Assembly (NCBI GenBank): GCA_963836005.1
Contig: CAWIHS010000003.1
Location: forward strand, 1-64,000
From: CAWIHS01 sp963836005
GTDB lineage: Bacteria > Pseudomonadota > Gammaproteobacteria > GRL18
Direction: 5' to 3'
DNA length: 64,000 nucleotides
The notes under the pieces were generated by a model. It saw nothing but the letters and a program-made list of their open reading frames with translations. It ran no database searches and had not been told where the DNA came from. The position numbers and the translations under genes were made by a program. Positions 1 through 12,771 of this stretch are shown here, in pieces (position 1 is the first letter of the stretch; each line of letters opens with the position of its first letter).

Positions 1-787
1 CTTTAAAATTAAAATTACGAATTGTAATTCAACCTGAACTTGGGATAAGTTAGCTCATAATCATCACGTTGCGTTAAGTGATATCCGAAAATTCAGGATA
101 ATTTAAGCTAATAAATCATAAAATCAGCGGTACATCGTATAATTTAAAGGCATGCTATTATTGGTCAAAATTGTCATTTGTCTAATTGTGCCTGACTGAT
201 AATAAAACCGATTTGAAAAAAATTGTATGAATTAGTGGTAGATTCTCAACATATAAGGAATGTTCCAGCAGAATCTCAGCTATAGTCATCTGGCTTCTTT
301 CAATTCGTCGTAAAATATAGTTTGATGGGACCGAAGGTAATTTTAATTTCTTCAGTCGTATCAAGAGCGATCTCCGAGGGCATTTGCTACAGAGAAGTAG
401 ACCTTATTGGAAGTATCTTCGATAATATCATATTGCTTTTCCCTTATTTATCCTGGACAGATATGCCACCATAACCAGCATTGTGCTGTCAATTAAGTAT
501 TGCTGCTTCACTTTTTTGAACAAAATGCTAAATTAAAAGACATTTTTGATTAATCCATGATGAACTGATTCATTAAAATCATCATCTACCCATGCTTGAT
601 CTTTATCCACGCCCGCCCATACGTTTAAGCGTCTTTCTTCTTAAAGGAGTTATTTTTGCAAAATCCTGGCCGGAGCGAACAATAATAATTTCCTCACCAT
701 TGGCGATTCTGGGTCATTAATTTTTTAAAATTAAGTTTGGCCTCATAACCGTCCTACACCCTGATCATTTATCATCCTTGTTGTTTT
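1..787 (-). pseudogene. Decayed inverted copy of the PIN toxin-antitoxin module
   Basis: Read on the minus strand this stretch repeats the antitoxin and toxin genes found at 1062-1705 plus the DNA 3' of them, with high identity but many 1-3 base insertions and deletions. The antitoxin part (about 520-770) and the toxin part (about 133-510) are broken into short frames; the longest intact piece (182-364) keeps toxin residues from KKLKLPSVPSNYIL to LPLIH. Base 1 pairs with base 1820, so the copy probably runs to or past the window edge. It is a pseudogene in the sequence given. A fold-back or chimeric-read artefact at a contig end would look the same. Confidence 0.85.
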
Positions 788-802
788 TAGAGGAAATAAT
801 GA

Positions 803-1026
803 GTAACTATTCAGCGTAATTTTGAAAACGTCTTTGATATCAGGTGCTTGCGTAAGAAGTGTATGTGGCATGGATGCCACATTCAAGCCTACGACATACA
901 TGGAAGTATAAGTGCCGTGGGAGGCAGGAAGCCGGGAACGACCATGGACGTATTTACGGCGTCTTCTGGAGCAAATTCCTGGTGTCAAGAACTTACGTAT
1001 AAATCTAAAATACGCTGAATAGTTAC
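803..1026. mobile_element. IS66-type MITE, family A, copy 1
   Basis: The element begins GTAACTATTCAGCGTA and ends with the exact inverse TACGCTGAATAGTTAC. The interior carries a TGTGGCATGGATGCCACA hairpin and a second, longer imperfect inverted repeat (TTGATATCAGG against CCTGGTGTCAA). There is no transposase; the 81-codon frame inside it (743-988, minus) is not a gene. The same core and ends recur at 41227-41399. IS66-family elements are known for GTAA termini and 8-bp target duplications. This copy has no matching 8-bp flanks, as expected if it sits in the loop of a later inverted duplication. Confidence 0.8.
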
Positions 1027-1061
1027 GACATAATTAACAATGAAAACAACAAGGATGATAA

Positions 1062-1316
1062 ATGATCAGATATGACAGTTATGAGGCCAAACTTAATTTT
1101 AAAAAATTAATGACCCAGATCGCCAATGGTGAGGAAATTATTATTGTTCGCTCCGGCCAGGATTTTGCAAAAATAACTCCTTTAAGAAAAAAGACGCTTA
1201 AACGTATGGCGGGCGTGGATAAAGATCAAGCATGGGTAGATGATGATTTTAATGAATCAGTTCATCATGGATTAATAGAAATGTCTTTTAATCCAGGAAA
1301 GGGCTCAAAAAAGTGA
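1062..1316 (+). CDS. Antitoxin, Phd/YefM-like (VapB role)
   Basis: An 84-residue protein directly upstream of a PIN toxin, sharing 4 bp with it. The N-terminus (MIRYDSYEAKLNFKKLMTQI, then NGEEIIIVRSGQDFAKITPL) is the Phd/YefM fold that binds DNA as a dimer. The charged C-terminus (WVDDDFNESVHHGLIE) would wrap the toxin. Its role is to neutralise the toxin and autorepress the operon; that follows from the family and position. The start is the first ATG after the family A element, which ends 35 bp upstream, so the element may carry or displace part of the promoter. Confidence 0.85.
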   Translation: MIRYDSYEAKLNFKKLMTQIANGEEIIIVRSGQDFAKITPLRKKTLKRMAGVDKDQAWVDDDFNESVHHGLIEMSFNPGKGSKK

Positions 1317-1705
1317 AGCAGCAATACTTAATTGACACACAATGCTGGTTATGGTGGCATATCTGTCCAGAAAAATTGAGTCAAAAGCAATATGATATTA
1401 TCGAAGATACTTCCAATAAGGTCTACTTCTCTGTAGCAAGTGCCTGGGAGATCACTCTTAAATATCGACTGAAGAAATTAAAATTACCTTCAGTCCCATC
1501 AAACTATATTTTACGACGAATTGAAAGAAGCCAGATGACTATAGCTGAGATTCTGCTGGAACATTCCTTATATGTTGAGAATCTACCACTAATTCATACA
1601 GATCTTTTCGATCGGTTTATTATCAGTCAGGCACAATTGGGAGAAATGACAATTTTGACCAATGATCATGCCTTTAAATTATACGATGTACCGCTGATTT
1701 TATGA
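1313..1705 (+). CDS. PIN-domain toxin (VapC-like ribonuclease)
   Basis: A 130-residue single PIN domain, normal length for VapC. The acidic metal site is visible: D8 in LIDTQCWLWW, the Glu of SAWEITLKY near residue 46, the Asp of HTDLFDRFIISQA near residue 99 and the Asp of TNDHAF near residue 117. Most relatives have DTH where this has DTQ. It starts with GTG inside the last codons of the antitoxin (GTGA overlap), so translation is coupled. PIN toxins cleave specific RNAs; the target here is unknown. A decayed inverted copy lies at 133-510. Confidence 0.88.
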   Translation: MKQQYLIDTQCWLWWHICPEKLSQKQYDIIEDTSNKVYFSVASAWEITLKYRLKKLKLPSVPSNYILRRIERSQMTIAEILLEHSLYVENLPLIHTDLFDRFIISQAQLGEMTILTNDHAFKLYDVPLIL

Positions 1706-1820
1706 TTTATTAGCTTAAATTATCCTGAATTTCGGATATCACTTAACGCAACGTGATGATTATGAGCTAACTTATCCCAAGTTCAGGTTGAATTACAATT
1801 CGTAATTTTAATTTTAAAGA

Positions 1821-1857
1821 AAAAAGCCCCGTCATTGATTAAATGAAGGGGCTTTTT
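1821..1857 (-). terminator. rRNA operon terminator
   Basis: AAAAAGCCCC and GGGGCTTTTT form a 10-bp stem extended by GTCATT/AATGA, with T runs on both sides. It lies just past the 5S 3' end and can work in both directions, so it may also stop transcripts from the toxin gene. Confidence 0.85.
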
Positions 1858-1868
1858 AAAAAATAAAC

Positions 1869-1982
1869 CTGGCAGTGACCTACTTTCGCATGGGGAAACC
1901 CCACACTATCATTGGCGATGACACGTTTCACTTCCGAGTTCGGGATGGGATCGGGTGGTTCCATGTCTCTATGGCTGCCAGA
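1869..1982 (-). rRNA. rrf: 5S ribosomal RNA
   Basis: The minus strand reads CTGGCAGCCATAGAGACATG, then the conserved CCGATCCCATCCCGAACTCG, and ends GTAGGTCACTGCCAGG. The terminal stem TGGCAG/CTGCCA closes. Ends are estimated to a few bases. It is the last gene of the operon. Confidence 0.92.
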
Positions 1983-2129
1983 AAAGCGTTATCAGAACAC
2001 TGAGCGTGAGTCAGCGCGCTGCAATAGGGGAAGTCAAACAACGTGTTTGCGTTACAAGCGTCGTTATAGCCTGTTTCGTTCTTACTCGCTTAGCCCGCCT
2101 GGGCTGAGAAAGTACTTTGCGATATATAG

Positions 2130-5017
<2,888 letters not shown>

Positions 5018-5291
5018 CTATATATCTCAAAATACTCTCGCCTTTTGACTTCGAGAATACGAACACTGAAATACATAAAGATCGCTTTGTTACTTTCTTT
5101 TTAACGCTGTTAACGTTTAAGTTAAGAACTTTATTTCTACAATTGAACTTCGATACCCGGCCCCCTCGCTTACGCTCAGAGGCCGCGTATCATGCTTGTA
5201 GACGCATACCCTAAAAGTGTTCAGCTGCCCTGTCATCACAACAGCACTGCTTCGCACCCTTTAGATACTTTGCGTTGTTTTACTTCCCGAA

Positions 5292-5304
5292 TTGTTAAAG
5301 AGCA
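5292..5304 (-). promoter_or_regulatory. boxA of the 16S-23S spacer
   Basis: The minus strand reads TGCTCTTTAACAA, the standard NusB/NusE binding boxA for rRNA antitermination, between tRNA-Ala and 23S. Confidence 0.85.
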
Positions 5305-5424
5305 TTAACCGTCTCCGGTTAATTCTAATCCATTTAAAATGGATTAACTATTTCCACGGTGTTGCTTCCCTTCAGTGGCTATACTTAATCCGTCTTACGG
5401 CGCTGCTTAAGCTTCTCAACTCAA

Positions 5425-5500
5425 TGGTGGAGCTAAGGAGGATCGAACTCCTGACCTCCTGCGTGCAAGGCAGGCGCTCTCCCAGCTGAGCTATAGCCCC
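5425..5500 (-). tRNA. tRNA-Ala (anticodon TGC)
   Basis: 76 bases on the minus strand from GGGGCTATAGCTCAGC to GAGCTCCACCA-type ends, with encoded CCA. The anticodon loop reads CTTGCAC. The cloverleaf is complete; usual second spacer tRNA of a gammaproteobacterial rrn operon. Confidence 0.96.
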
Positions 5501-5618
5501 ATAGAGCCTGTTACATATCTTCTCGTATACCCAGTGATTTTATTCAGCTTGGATTTTCAGGCTTGCCTGGTGTGCCAATGCACATGAGCAAGACTTAACC
5601 TTCAAAATGGATAAAATC

Positions 5619-5695
<77 letters not shown>

Positions 5696-5751
5696 AAATA
5701 AGTTAGTCGTTTATTGCGGTCCTAACTCTACTCTTACTTTAAAATTAATCA

Positions 5752-5767
5752 AACAATTTGTGTGGGT
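5752..5767 (-). promoter_or_regulatory. 3' half of the 16S processing stem
   Basis: AACAATTTGTGTGGGT here is the exact reverse complement of the 16 bases at 7567-7582 in the leader. The two halves flank 16S and would form the double-stranded RNase III substrate in the precursor. Confidence 0.75.
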
Positions 5768-5861
5768 CCCTGTCCGTCCTTTGAGTGTACTTCATCAGCC
5801 ACTTCAACCGCTTCATGATCGCTCATGATGCCGCCTCTTGCTGATTTCTCACTGTCGTCTT

Positions 5862-7402
<1,541 letters not shown>

Positions 7403-7566
7403 AATCTTGCTGTCATTATCACCATTCATGGTCATAACAACGCCCAAACTGCATCTCCAGTGAATTACTCTAAGTAAAACTTACTTAGTTCGTCTATTGA
7501 CTTCGTTCAGGTTCTTTCATCTTTTGACCGCCACTGCCTTGCGGCAGCGGCCGTCGACCGACAAGA

Positions 7567-7582
7567 ACCCACACAAATTGTT
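7567..7582 (-). promoter_or_regulatory. 5' half of the 16S processing stem
   Basis: ACCCACACAAATTGTT on the + strand pairs perfectly over 16 bp with 5752-5767 on the other side of 16S. Confidence 0.75.
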
Positions 7583-7590
7583 CGATTTAT

Positions 7591-7603
7591 CTTTTAAAGA
7601 GCA
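7591..7603 (-). promoter_or_regulatory. boxA of the rRNA leader
   Basis: The minus strand reads TGCTCTTTAAAAG, matching the leader boxA used for rRNA antitermination. It lies between the promoter at 7850-7877 and the 16S gene. Confidence 0.8.
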
Positions 7604-7626
7604 GTCATAAATTAGCCCGTCTTAAT

Positions 7627-7782
7627 GTAACTTCTCAATAAATCCATGCAGTTTAAGTTCCTTCCCCCGGTCAGGGAGAAGGCCAGTATGGGGGTTGTGT
7701 CTATAATCAAACACTTAACCCCCACCCTAACCCTCCCCCTGATAGGGGGAGGGGATCTTGCACGGACTTATTGAGATGTTAC
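7627..7782. mobile_element. IS66-type MITE, family B, copy 1 (in the rRNA leader)
   Basis: A 156 bp element begins GTAACTTCTCAATAA and ends TTATTGAGATGTTAC. It is flanked by a perfect 8-bp duplication, GTCTTAAT (7619-7626 and 7783-7790). The interior has G- and C-rich mirror tracts (CTTCCCCC, GGGGGAAGG-like and CCCTCCCCCTGATAGGGGGAGGGG) that would fold into a strong hairpin. A second copy, about 95 percent identical by eye, lies at 51324-51480. It carries no gene. It sits between the rrn promoter and boxA, so it is transcribed ahead of every 16S made from this operon. Confidence 0.88.
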
Positions 7783-7849
7783 GTCTTAATAAGCTAACTT
7801 ATTGTTTATCCAGCAGTTTCAGTAAAATTCGCCGCTGAATGAAGGGTGT

Positions 7850-7877
7850 ATTATACGCGCCTTAATCAGCACGTCAA
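7850..7877 (-). promoter_or_regulatory. rRNA operon promoter
   Basis: The minus strand has TTGACG (7872-7877), a 16-bp spacer and TATAAT (7850-7855), followed by ACACCCTTC. An A-rich stretch upstream (AAATAAAAATGACACAAAGG) fits an UP element. Transcription would start near 7843, about 440 bp before 16S; about a third of that leader is the inserted element at 7627-7782. Confidence 0.85.
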
Positions 7878-8091
7878 GACTTTTGGGACCTTTGTGTCAT
7901 TTTTATTTCGAGCCAGATGTCTTAGCTTTGAGCTGAAGATTTAATGGCGGAAAAGAAACTTTTTAGCGAATCAAGGATTCTGCACGAGTGATTGCTGAAA
8001 GGGGTTTGTGAAAGACAGATGATCGCTCCTGCTTATTCTTGAAAATACCTTGAAGTTATTACGCCGGAAATGATAATAAACAAGCAATGAC

Positions 8092-10350
8092 TCAGGAACC
8101 GGCTCTGATCAGACCACCGAGGCCTTTATCTTCCAACTGCCTGGATAATAGTTTTTGTATGCTGCGTGCATCTTTCAACAGCAGTGCCTGCTCAACTAAA
8201 GTGCTGGCTTCTTTGTGGGTAAAATTTCTGATAACCCACTTTACTCTTGGCAAGGCTGTAACACTGGTACTCAAAGAATCGATATCCATACCCAATAATA
8301 AAATGCTTGCCAGAGGATCTCCAGCCATTTCACCACAAACACTCACAGGGATCCCTTCTAGATGCGCATCATCAATTACTTTTCTAATTGCCAGCAAGAC
8401 TGCGGGGTTCAATGACTCATACAGGTCAGCGACATTGGCATTATTTCTGTCAACTGCCATCAAATATTGAATTAAATCGTTGGTACCTATTGAGATGAAG
8501 TCTATAAGTGGTGCGATTTTACGGATCTGAAACACCATTGATGGAACTTCAATCATCACGCCTATCTTCGGCATTTTGATCACGTAACCTTCGTAAATCA
8601 GTTCGTGGTATGCTTTGTCCAGTAACTCAAGAGCATCTTCCACCTCACCAATATTGCTAACCATAGGCAATAAAATATTCAAGTTGTTTAAATCTTCACT
8701 GGCAATCATCATGGCACGCATCTGAATCATAAATATTTCAGGATGATCAAGCGTTACGCGAATACCGCGCCACCCCAAAAACGGATTATCTTCCTCAATT
8801 GGAAAATAACTCAAAGCCTTATCTCCTCCTATATCCAGGGTTCTTAATACCACTGGCATGGGTGCAAAAGACTGCATAACTTCCCGATATATAATCCCCT
8901 GTTCTTCTTCACCAGGAAAACGTTGACGGATCATAAAGGGGTATTCTGTACGATATAAACCAATGCCTTCAGCACCGCTTTCTTTGCTGGGAGTAATATC
9001 CGCTACCAGTCCCGTATTTGCATACAGAGGTATGGTTATACCATCCAGTGTGGTTGCAGGTTTGTCAATCAGGACTCGCAATTCTTCCGTTAATTGATGT
9101 TCCTCGCGTATCAGACGAGCATATTCATTTTGTATTGCTTCAGGCGGTGAGATATACACCTTACCACTATAGCCATCTACAATCAGAGTACATCCATCCA
9201 GATGCATAATGGGAAGCTCTGTTACACCAATAACTGTCGGTATGCCCATAGCTCGAGCTAAAATGGCAACATGAGAGGTGCGTGAACCTTTTTTTAACAC
9301 AATGCCAGAAACTCTGCTTTTATCGATATCAGCCAGGAAGGTGGCCGAAATATCTTCTGCAACGATAATGTTGTCACTACCGAGCTTGTTATCAGGTAGA
9401 TCGCCGGTACCCTGCATCTGGTTGAGAATGCACTGCCCCAGATCCTTGATGTCTTCTATTCTCTCCTGCAGATAAGGGTTATCCATTTCATTAAACAGCT
9501 GGATATGTTCAGCAATGGTTTCTCTCAAGGCGCCCGCAGCCCAATTTCCTTTCTGAATCTTATTGATAGTACTATCAATTAAAGTTTTTGAATCAAGCAT
9601 CAGAAGATAAGCATCAAAAACAGCAACATCTTCCGTTGGTAAACCATCGGACAGTAACTGAAATGAAAGCGATTCCATATCTTTTCTAACACGTTTCAGG
9701 GCAGTGCGGAAATTATTGATCTCCGCGTGGATATTTTCCACAGGCCTGTCCGGGATAGTATTCAAGGTATTGGAAAAAGCCATAGTAACGGCTTTCCCCA
9801 ATGCAGCACCAGGTGCGCCTGGCTGTCCAGTCAAAGGCCGATTATCCTTTACGATGTCAGGAAACTTTTTGCTCGCCTGAGCATTGATGATAGAACCTGC
9901 CAACTGTGCAGCAATGGTTACCATAAAATTAACGACATCCTGGGAGAAACGATTTTTTTCTTCAGATTCAGCCACCAGCACCCCTAGAACCCGTCGATGA
10001 TGGGTAATAGGTATCCCAACAAAGCCATGCAGCCGTTCTTCTTTAAGTTCAGGAAATAATTTAAACCGCGGATGCATCTGGCAGTCATCAAGATTGAGAG
10101 GATCTGTTCTCTGAGCCACCAGGCTGACCAGACCTTCACCATAAGAAAGCCTGACCTTACTGGTCATATCCAGGTCTAGTCCATCACTGGCCATAAGTGT
10201 AAATACAGACAAATTGCCATCAACCAGGTAAATTGAACAAACATCTGCATTAATGGCTTTTTTGACGCGACTGACAATGATTCCAAGTACATCATTGAGA
10301 TCTTGTGTTGAATTAACTTCCTGGACAATACGCCGTAGCGTATGCAGCAT
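8092..10350 (-). CDS. ptsP: PEP-protein phosphotransferase of the nitrogen PTS (EI-Ntr)
   Basis: A 752-residue cytoplasmic enzyme that takes phosphate from phosphoenolpyruvate and passes it to NPr, the start of the regulatory nitrogen PTS. An N-terminal GAF domain (about 1-150) separates it from sugar-type enzyme I and is the site where glutamine is sensed in characterised relatives. The phosphorylated His is H360 in SRTSHVAILARAMG. The PEP-binding barrel follows, with LYRTEYPFM, RTLDIGGDKALSYF and SVCGEMAGDP carrying the catalytic Cys. No NPr or EIIA-Ntr gene is in the window. rppH starts upstream on the same strand with a 70 bp gap, a pairing common in gammaproteobacteria. Confidence 0.95.
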   Translation of the reverse strand: MLHTLRRIVQEVNSTQDLNDVLGIIVSRVKKAINADVCSIYLVDGNLSVFTLMASDGLDLDMTSKVRLSYGEGLVSLVAQRTDPLNLDDCQMHPRFKLFPELKEERLHGFVGIPITHHRRVLGVLVAESEEKNRFSQDVVNFMVTIAAQLAGSIINAQASKKFPDIVKDNRPLTGQPGAPGAALGKAVTMAFSNTLNTIPDRPVENIHAEINNFRTALKRVRKDMESLSFQLLSDGLPTEDVAVFDAYLLMLDSKTLIDSTINKIQKGNWAAGALRETIAEHIQLFNEMDNPYLQERIEDIKDLGQCILNQMQGTGDLPDNKLGSDNIIVAEDISATFLADIDKSRVSGIVLKKGSRTSHVAILARAMGIPTVIGVTELPIMHLDGCTLIVDGYSGKVYISPPEAIQNEYARLIREEHQLTEELRVLIDKPATTLDGITIPLYANTGLVADITPSKESGAEGIGLYRTEYPFMIRQRFPGEEEQGIIYREVMQSFAPMPVVLRTLDIGGDKALSYFPIEEDNPFLGWRGIRVTLDHPEIFMIQMRAMMIASEDLNNLNILLPMVSNIGEVEDALELLDKAYHELIYEGYVIKMPKIGVMIEVPSMVFQIRKIAPLIDFISIGTNDLIQYLMAVDRNNANVADLYESLNPAVLLAIRKVIDDAHLEGIPVSVCGEMAGDPLASILLLGMDIDSLSTSVTALPRVKWVIRNFTHKEASTLVEQALLLKDARSIQKLLSRQLEDKGLGGLIRAGS

Positions 10351-10420
10351 AAATCTCCCCTTATAATACGAAATGAGTTGATTGCTATAATATGTTTATG
10401 CAGAAAAAATTAAGTCGATT

Positions 10421-10930
10421 TTATTGGCGTCGTTTGGATTTCCTTTGTTCCAGAGAGGTATTCACAAATGGCTCAAAAAACTCAAGTACCTGCCGATAAA
10501 CCTCTCGTTTAAAATTAACGACCTCATGTACGGGCGTCCAATAATCAGTCCATTGCCATAGATCGAATTCAGGCCGCTGATGAGTGCTGTTTAGTGTTAT
10601 CGATTGCTCATCAGACACTAATCTGAACATAAACCATTTTTGTTTTTGTCCGATACAAATAGGTTTTTTATAATGGCGCACAAGATGCTCAGGTAAATTA
10701 TAACGCAGCCAGCCTTGTGTGCGGGCTATAATTTCAACATCGCCTGATTTCAAGCCTGTTTCTTCTCTAAGTTCTCGAATGACTGCTTGTTCTGGCGATT
10801 CAGCAAAGGCAATACCGCCTTGAGGGAATTGCCATGCATTCTGGCCTATACGCCTACCCCAAAATAATTTACCCTCATTATTTACGATGATGATACCGAC
10901 ATTAGGCCTGTAGCCATCTGTATCTATCAT
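10421..10930 (-). CDS. rppH: RNA pyrophosphohydrolase (Nudix)
   Basis: A 169-residue Nudix hydrolase that removes pyrophosphate from the 5' triphosphate of mRNA and opens it to RNase E decay. The Nudix box is complete: GGIAFAESPEQAVIRELREE followed by TGL. The start is set at MIDTDGYRPNVG, which matches the family N-terminus and has AAAGG upstream; a longer frame to 10975 adds 15 residues with no family support. ptsP follows on the same strand. Confidence 0.94.
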   Translation of the reverse strand: MIDTDGYRPNVGIIIVNNEGKLFWGRRIGQNAWQFPQGGIAFAESPEQAVIRELREETGLKSGDVEIIARTQGWLRYNLPEHLVRHYKKPICIGQKQKWFMFRLVSDEQSITLNSTHQRPEFDLWQWTDYWTPVHEVVNFKREVYRQVLEFFEPFVNTSLEQRKSKRRQ

Positions 10931-11126
10931 AATAATATGACCTTTAAAGTAAAGTTTATTTGCTGGATGAAGCATTGCATAATATTTTTCATATATACAG
11001 AACCTGGCAAAATTATTCTTACAAGTTCCTTTACAAACATAATGAATATAAGTTTCTATTTTATCACGATTTTTCTTTTAAAAGTGCTAAAATTCCTAAC
11101 TTCGTCAATAAATTTAAGGAAAAACA

Positions 11127-11780
11127 GTGAAATTAGCCATATTTGATCTGGATAATACATTACTGGCGGGTGACAGTGATTATTTGTGGGGAGAATTTTT
11201 AGCTGAAAAAAAAATCGTTGATCGCGACTATTATGCACGTGAGAATCAGAGATTTTATGATGAATACAAGGCCGGCACGCTGGATATTTTTGAGTTTCTG
11301 GAATTCAGCTTAAAGCCCCTGTCTATGCATAGTATGCAAGAACTCGAGTGCTTGCATGATGAATTTATGCAGGAGAAGATCAATCACATCTGGTTACCCA
11401 AAGCTGAAGCATTGTTAGAAAAACATCGACAACAGCAACATTTTTTATTAATCATCACCGCTACCAATCATTTTGTTACTGCTCCTATTGCAGAGAAGCT
11501 GGGCGTTGACGATCTTCTTGCCACCATGCCTGAACAAATTCATGGCCGCTATACAGGAAAGGTTAATGGTACCCCCTGTTTCCAGGAAGGTAAGGTCATA
11601 CGTCTTGAACACTGGTTAAAAGAACATGAATTCACTTTAGAAGGGAGTTATTTTTTCAGTGATTCTTTTAATGATATGCCCTTACTCTCGAAAGTGACAC
11701 ATCCTGTGGCTGTTGATGCGGATCAGAAACTTCGGCAATATGCTGTTAAAGCCCAATGGCCAATAATCAGTTTAAGATAA
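11127..11780 (+). CDS. HAD-superfamily phosphatase, subfamily IB
   Basis: A 217-residue soluble hydrolase. Motif I is FDLDNTLLAGDSD (nucleophile Asp plus acid Asp), motif II is the Thr of LIITATNHF, and motif III is YFFSDSFNDMPLL. The helical cap between motifs I and II is that of subfamily IB (SerB-like and CicA-like). The physiological phosphate ester is unknown. GTG start with AAGGA at 11116-11120. A HAD-IB gene beside rppH-ptsP is a recurrent arrangement in gammaproteobacteria, though here it is divergent. Confidence 0.85.
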   Translation: MKLAIFDLDNTLLAGDSDYLWGEFLAEKKIVDRDYYARENQRFYDEYKAGTLDIFEFLEFSLKPLSMHSMQELECLHDEFMQEKINHIWLPKAEALLEKHRQQQHFLLIITATNHFVTAPIAEKLGVDDLLATMPEQIHGRYTGKVNGTPCFQEGKVIRLEHWLKEHEFTLEGSYFFSDSFNDMPLLSKVTHPVAVDADQKLRQYAVKAQWPIISLR

Positions 11781-11924
11781 ATTAGACACTTTGCACAAAA
11801 GCTTATAGCGATAATTGATAACATAACTTTAGACGGAACTTACAATATTAAGTTTACAAGTTCTCTCTCAAGTTTATTCTCCCCCGGCAAGCAGGACCGA
11901 TTTGACTTAGGAAAACAATTTAGC

Positions 11925-12734
11925 ATGTACAGAATTCTCTCCGTTGATGATGAACCCATTAATCAGATCATTGTTGAAGAGCTGTTTAGCGATCGTTATG
12001 AGGTATATCTGGCGGATTCTGGTGAAGAGTGTCTGAAAACTGTGGAAAACATTAAGCCACAACTTATTCTGCTGGATGTTTCTATGTCAGGAATGGACGG
12101 CTACACTACCAGTTTATTATTGAAAGAAAATGATAAGACTAAAAATATTCCTGTCATTTTTGTTTCTGCCCGCAGCACTCTGGAAGATAAACTCAAAGGC
12201 TATGCAGCAGGCGGACATGACTATATCACCAAACCCTTTGATCACCATGAGCTGACCATTAAAATCAATCAACTGATTGAAAATCCTGCGGCACCAACAG
12301 TCAAAATTCCACAGCCATTGAGGAATAATGGCAAGATCCAGTTAGACGAAGAAGATTCTGCAGTTAAACTGACACTGATTGAAGAATTCATTCACGCTTC
12401 TTTAAAAGGTATTTCGCCTGAAGAACTGGCTAACTCCCTGCTTGATATCTGCAATAAAATGCGTCTGAACTGCACTTTACAGCTTAGAATCGGCGGTAAA
12501 ACTTTAAACATCTCCTCTTCCGGTCAGCATACCACGCCCCTGGAAGCGTCCCTTTTTAGAGATGCATTAGCCAGGGAACGATTTTTTGATTGTGGTGTGC
12601 ATATGATTATCAGTTATCCGCATGTTTCCCTGATAATAAAAAATATGCCTGTTAAAGAAACCGAACATACAGAAGAAATAAAACGATTACTGGGTATATT
12701 AGTAGCTGAATTAGAGTCTAGAATTGCTCGCTGA
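11925..12734 (+). CDS. Response regulator with an unrecognised C-terminal domain
   Basis: 269 residues. Residues 1-120 are a receiver domain with the acidic pair in SVDDEP, the phosphorylated Asp in LILLDVSMSGMDG, Ser in FVSARS and Lys in YITKPFD. Residues 135-269 (from KIQLDEEDSAVKLTLIEEF) match no output domain I know: no helix-turn-helix, GGDEF, EAL or HD signature. The part around LNCTLQLRIGGKTLNIS looks like a small alpha/beta sensor domain. No kinase is adjacent; the hybrid kinase at 17489 and the Hpt protein at 48999 are possible partners by inference only. Confidence 0.8.
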   Translation: MYRILSVDDEPINQIIVEELFSDRYEVYLADSGEECLKTVENIKPQLILLDVSMSGMDGYTTSLLLKENDKTKNIPVIFVSARSTLEDKLKGYAAGGHDYITKPFDHHELTIKINQLIENPAAPTVKIPQPLRNNGKIQLDEEDSAVKLTLIEEFIHASLKGISPEELANSLLDICNKMRLNCTLQLRIGGKTLNISSSGQHTTPLEASLFRDALARERFFDCGVHMIISYPHVSLIIKNMPVKETEHTEEIKRLLGILVAELESRIAR

Positions 12735-12771
12735 ACATAACAGTGAAAATTACCGGTTCAGCGGAAAACAT

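Larger units (their letters stand above)
1..1820. repeat. Large inverted repeat (arms 1-787 and 1043-1820)
   Basis: The two arms are reverse complements around a 250 bp loop that holds a 224 bp transposon-like element. The right arm encodes an intact toxin-antitoxin pair and the left arm a decayed copy. The outer end of the right arm stops directly against the rRNA terminator at 1821. Confidence 0.9.

Noticed and set aside
743..988. 81-codon frame inside the loop of the first inverted repeat
   Set aside because: It lies almost wholly in the family A element; the other copies do not keep the frame.
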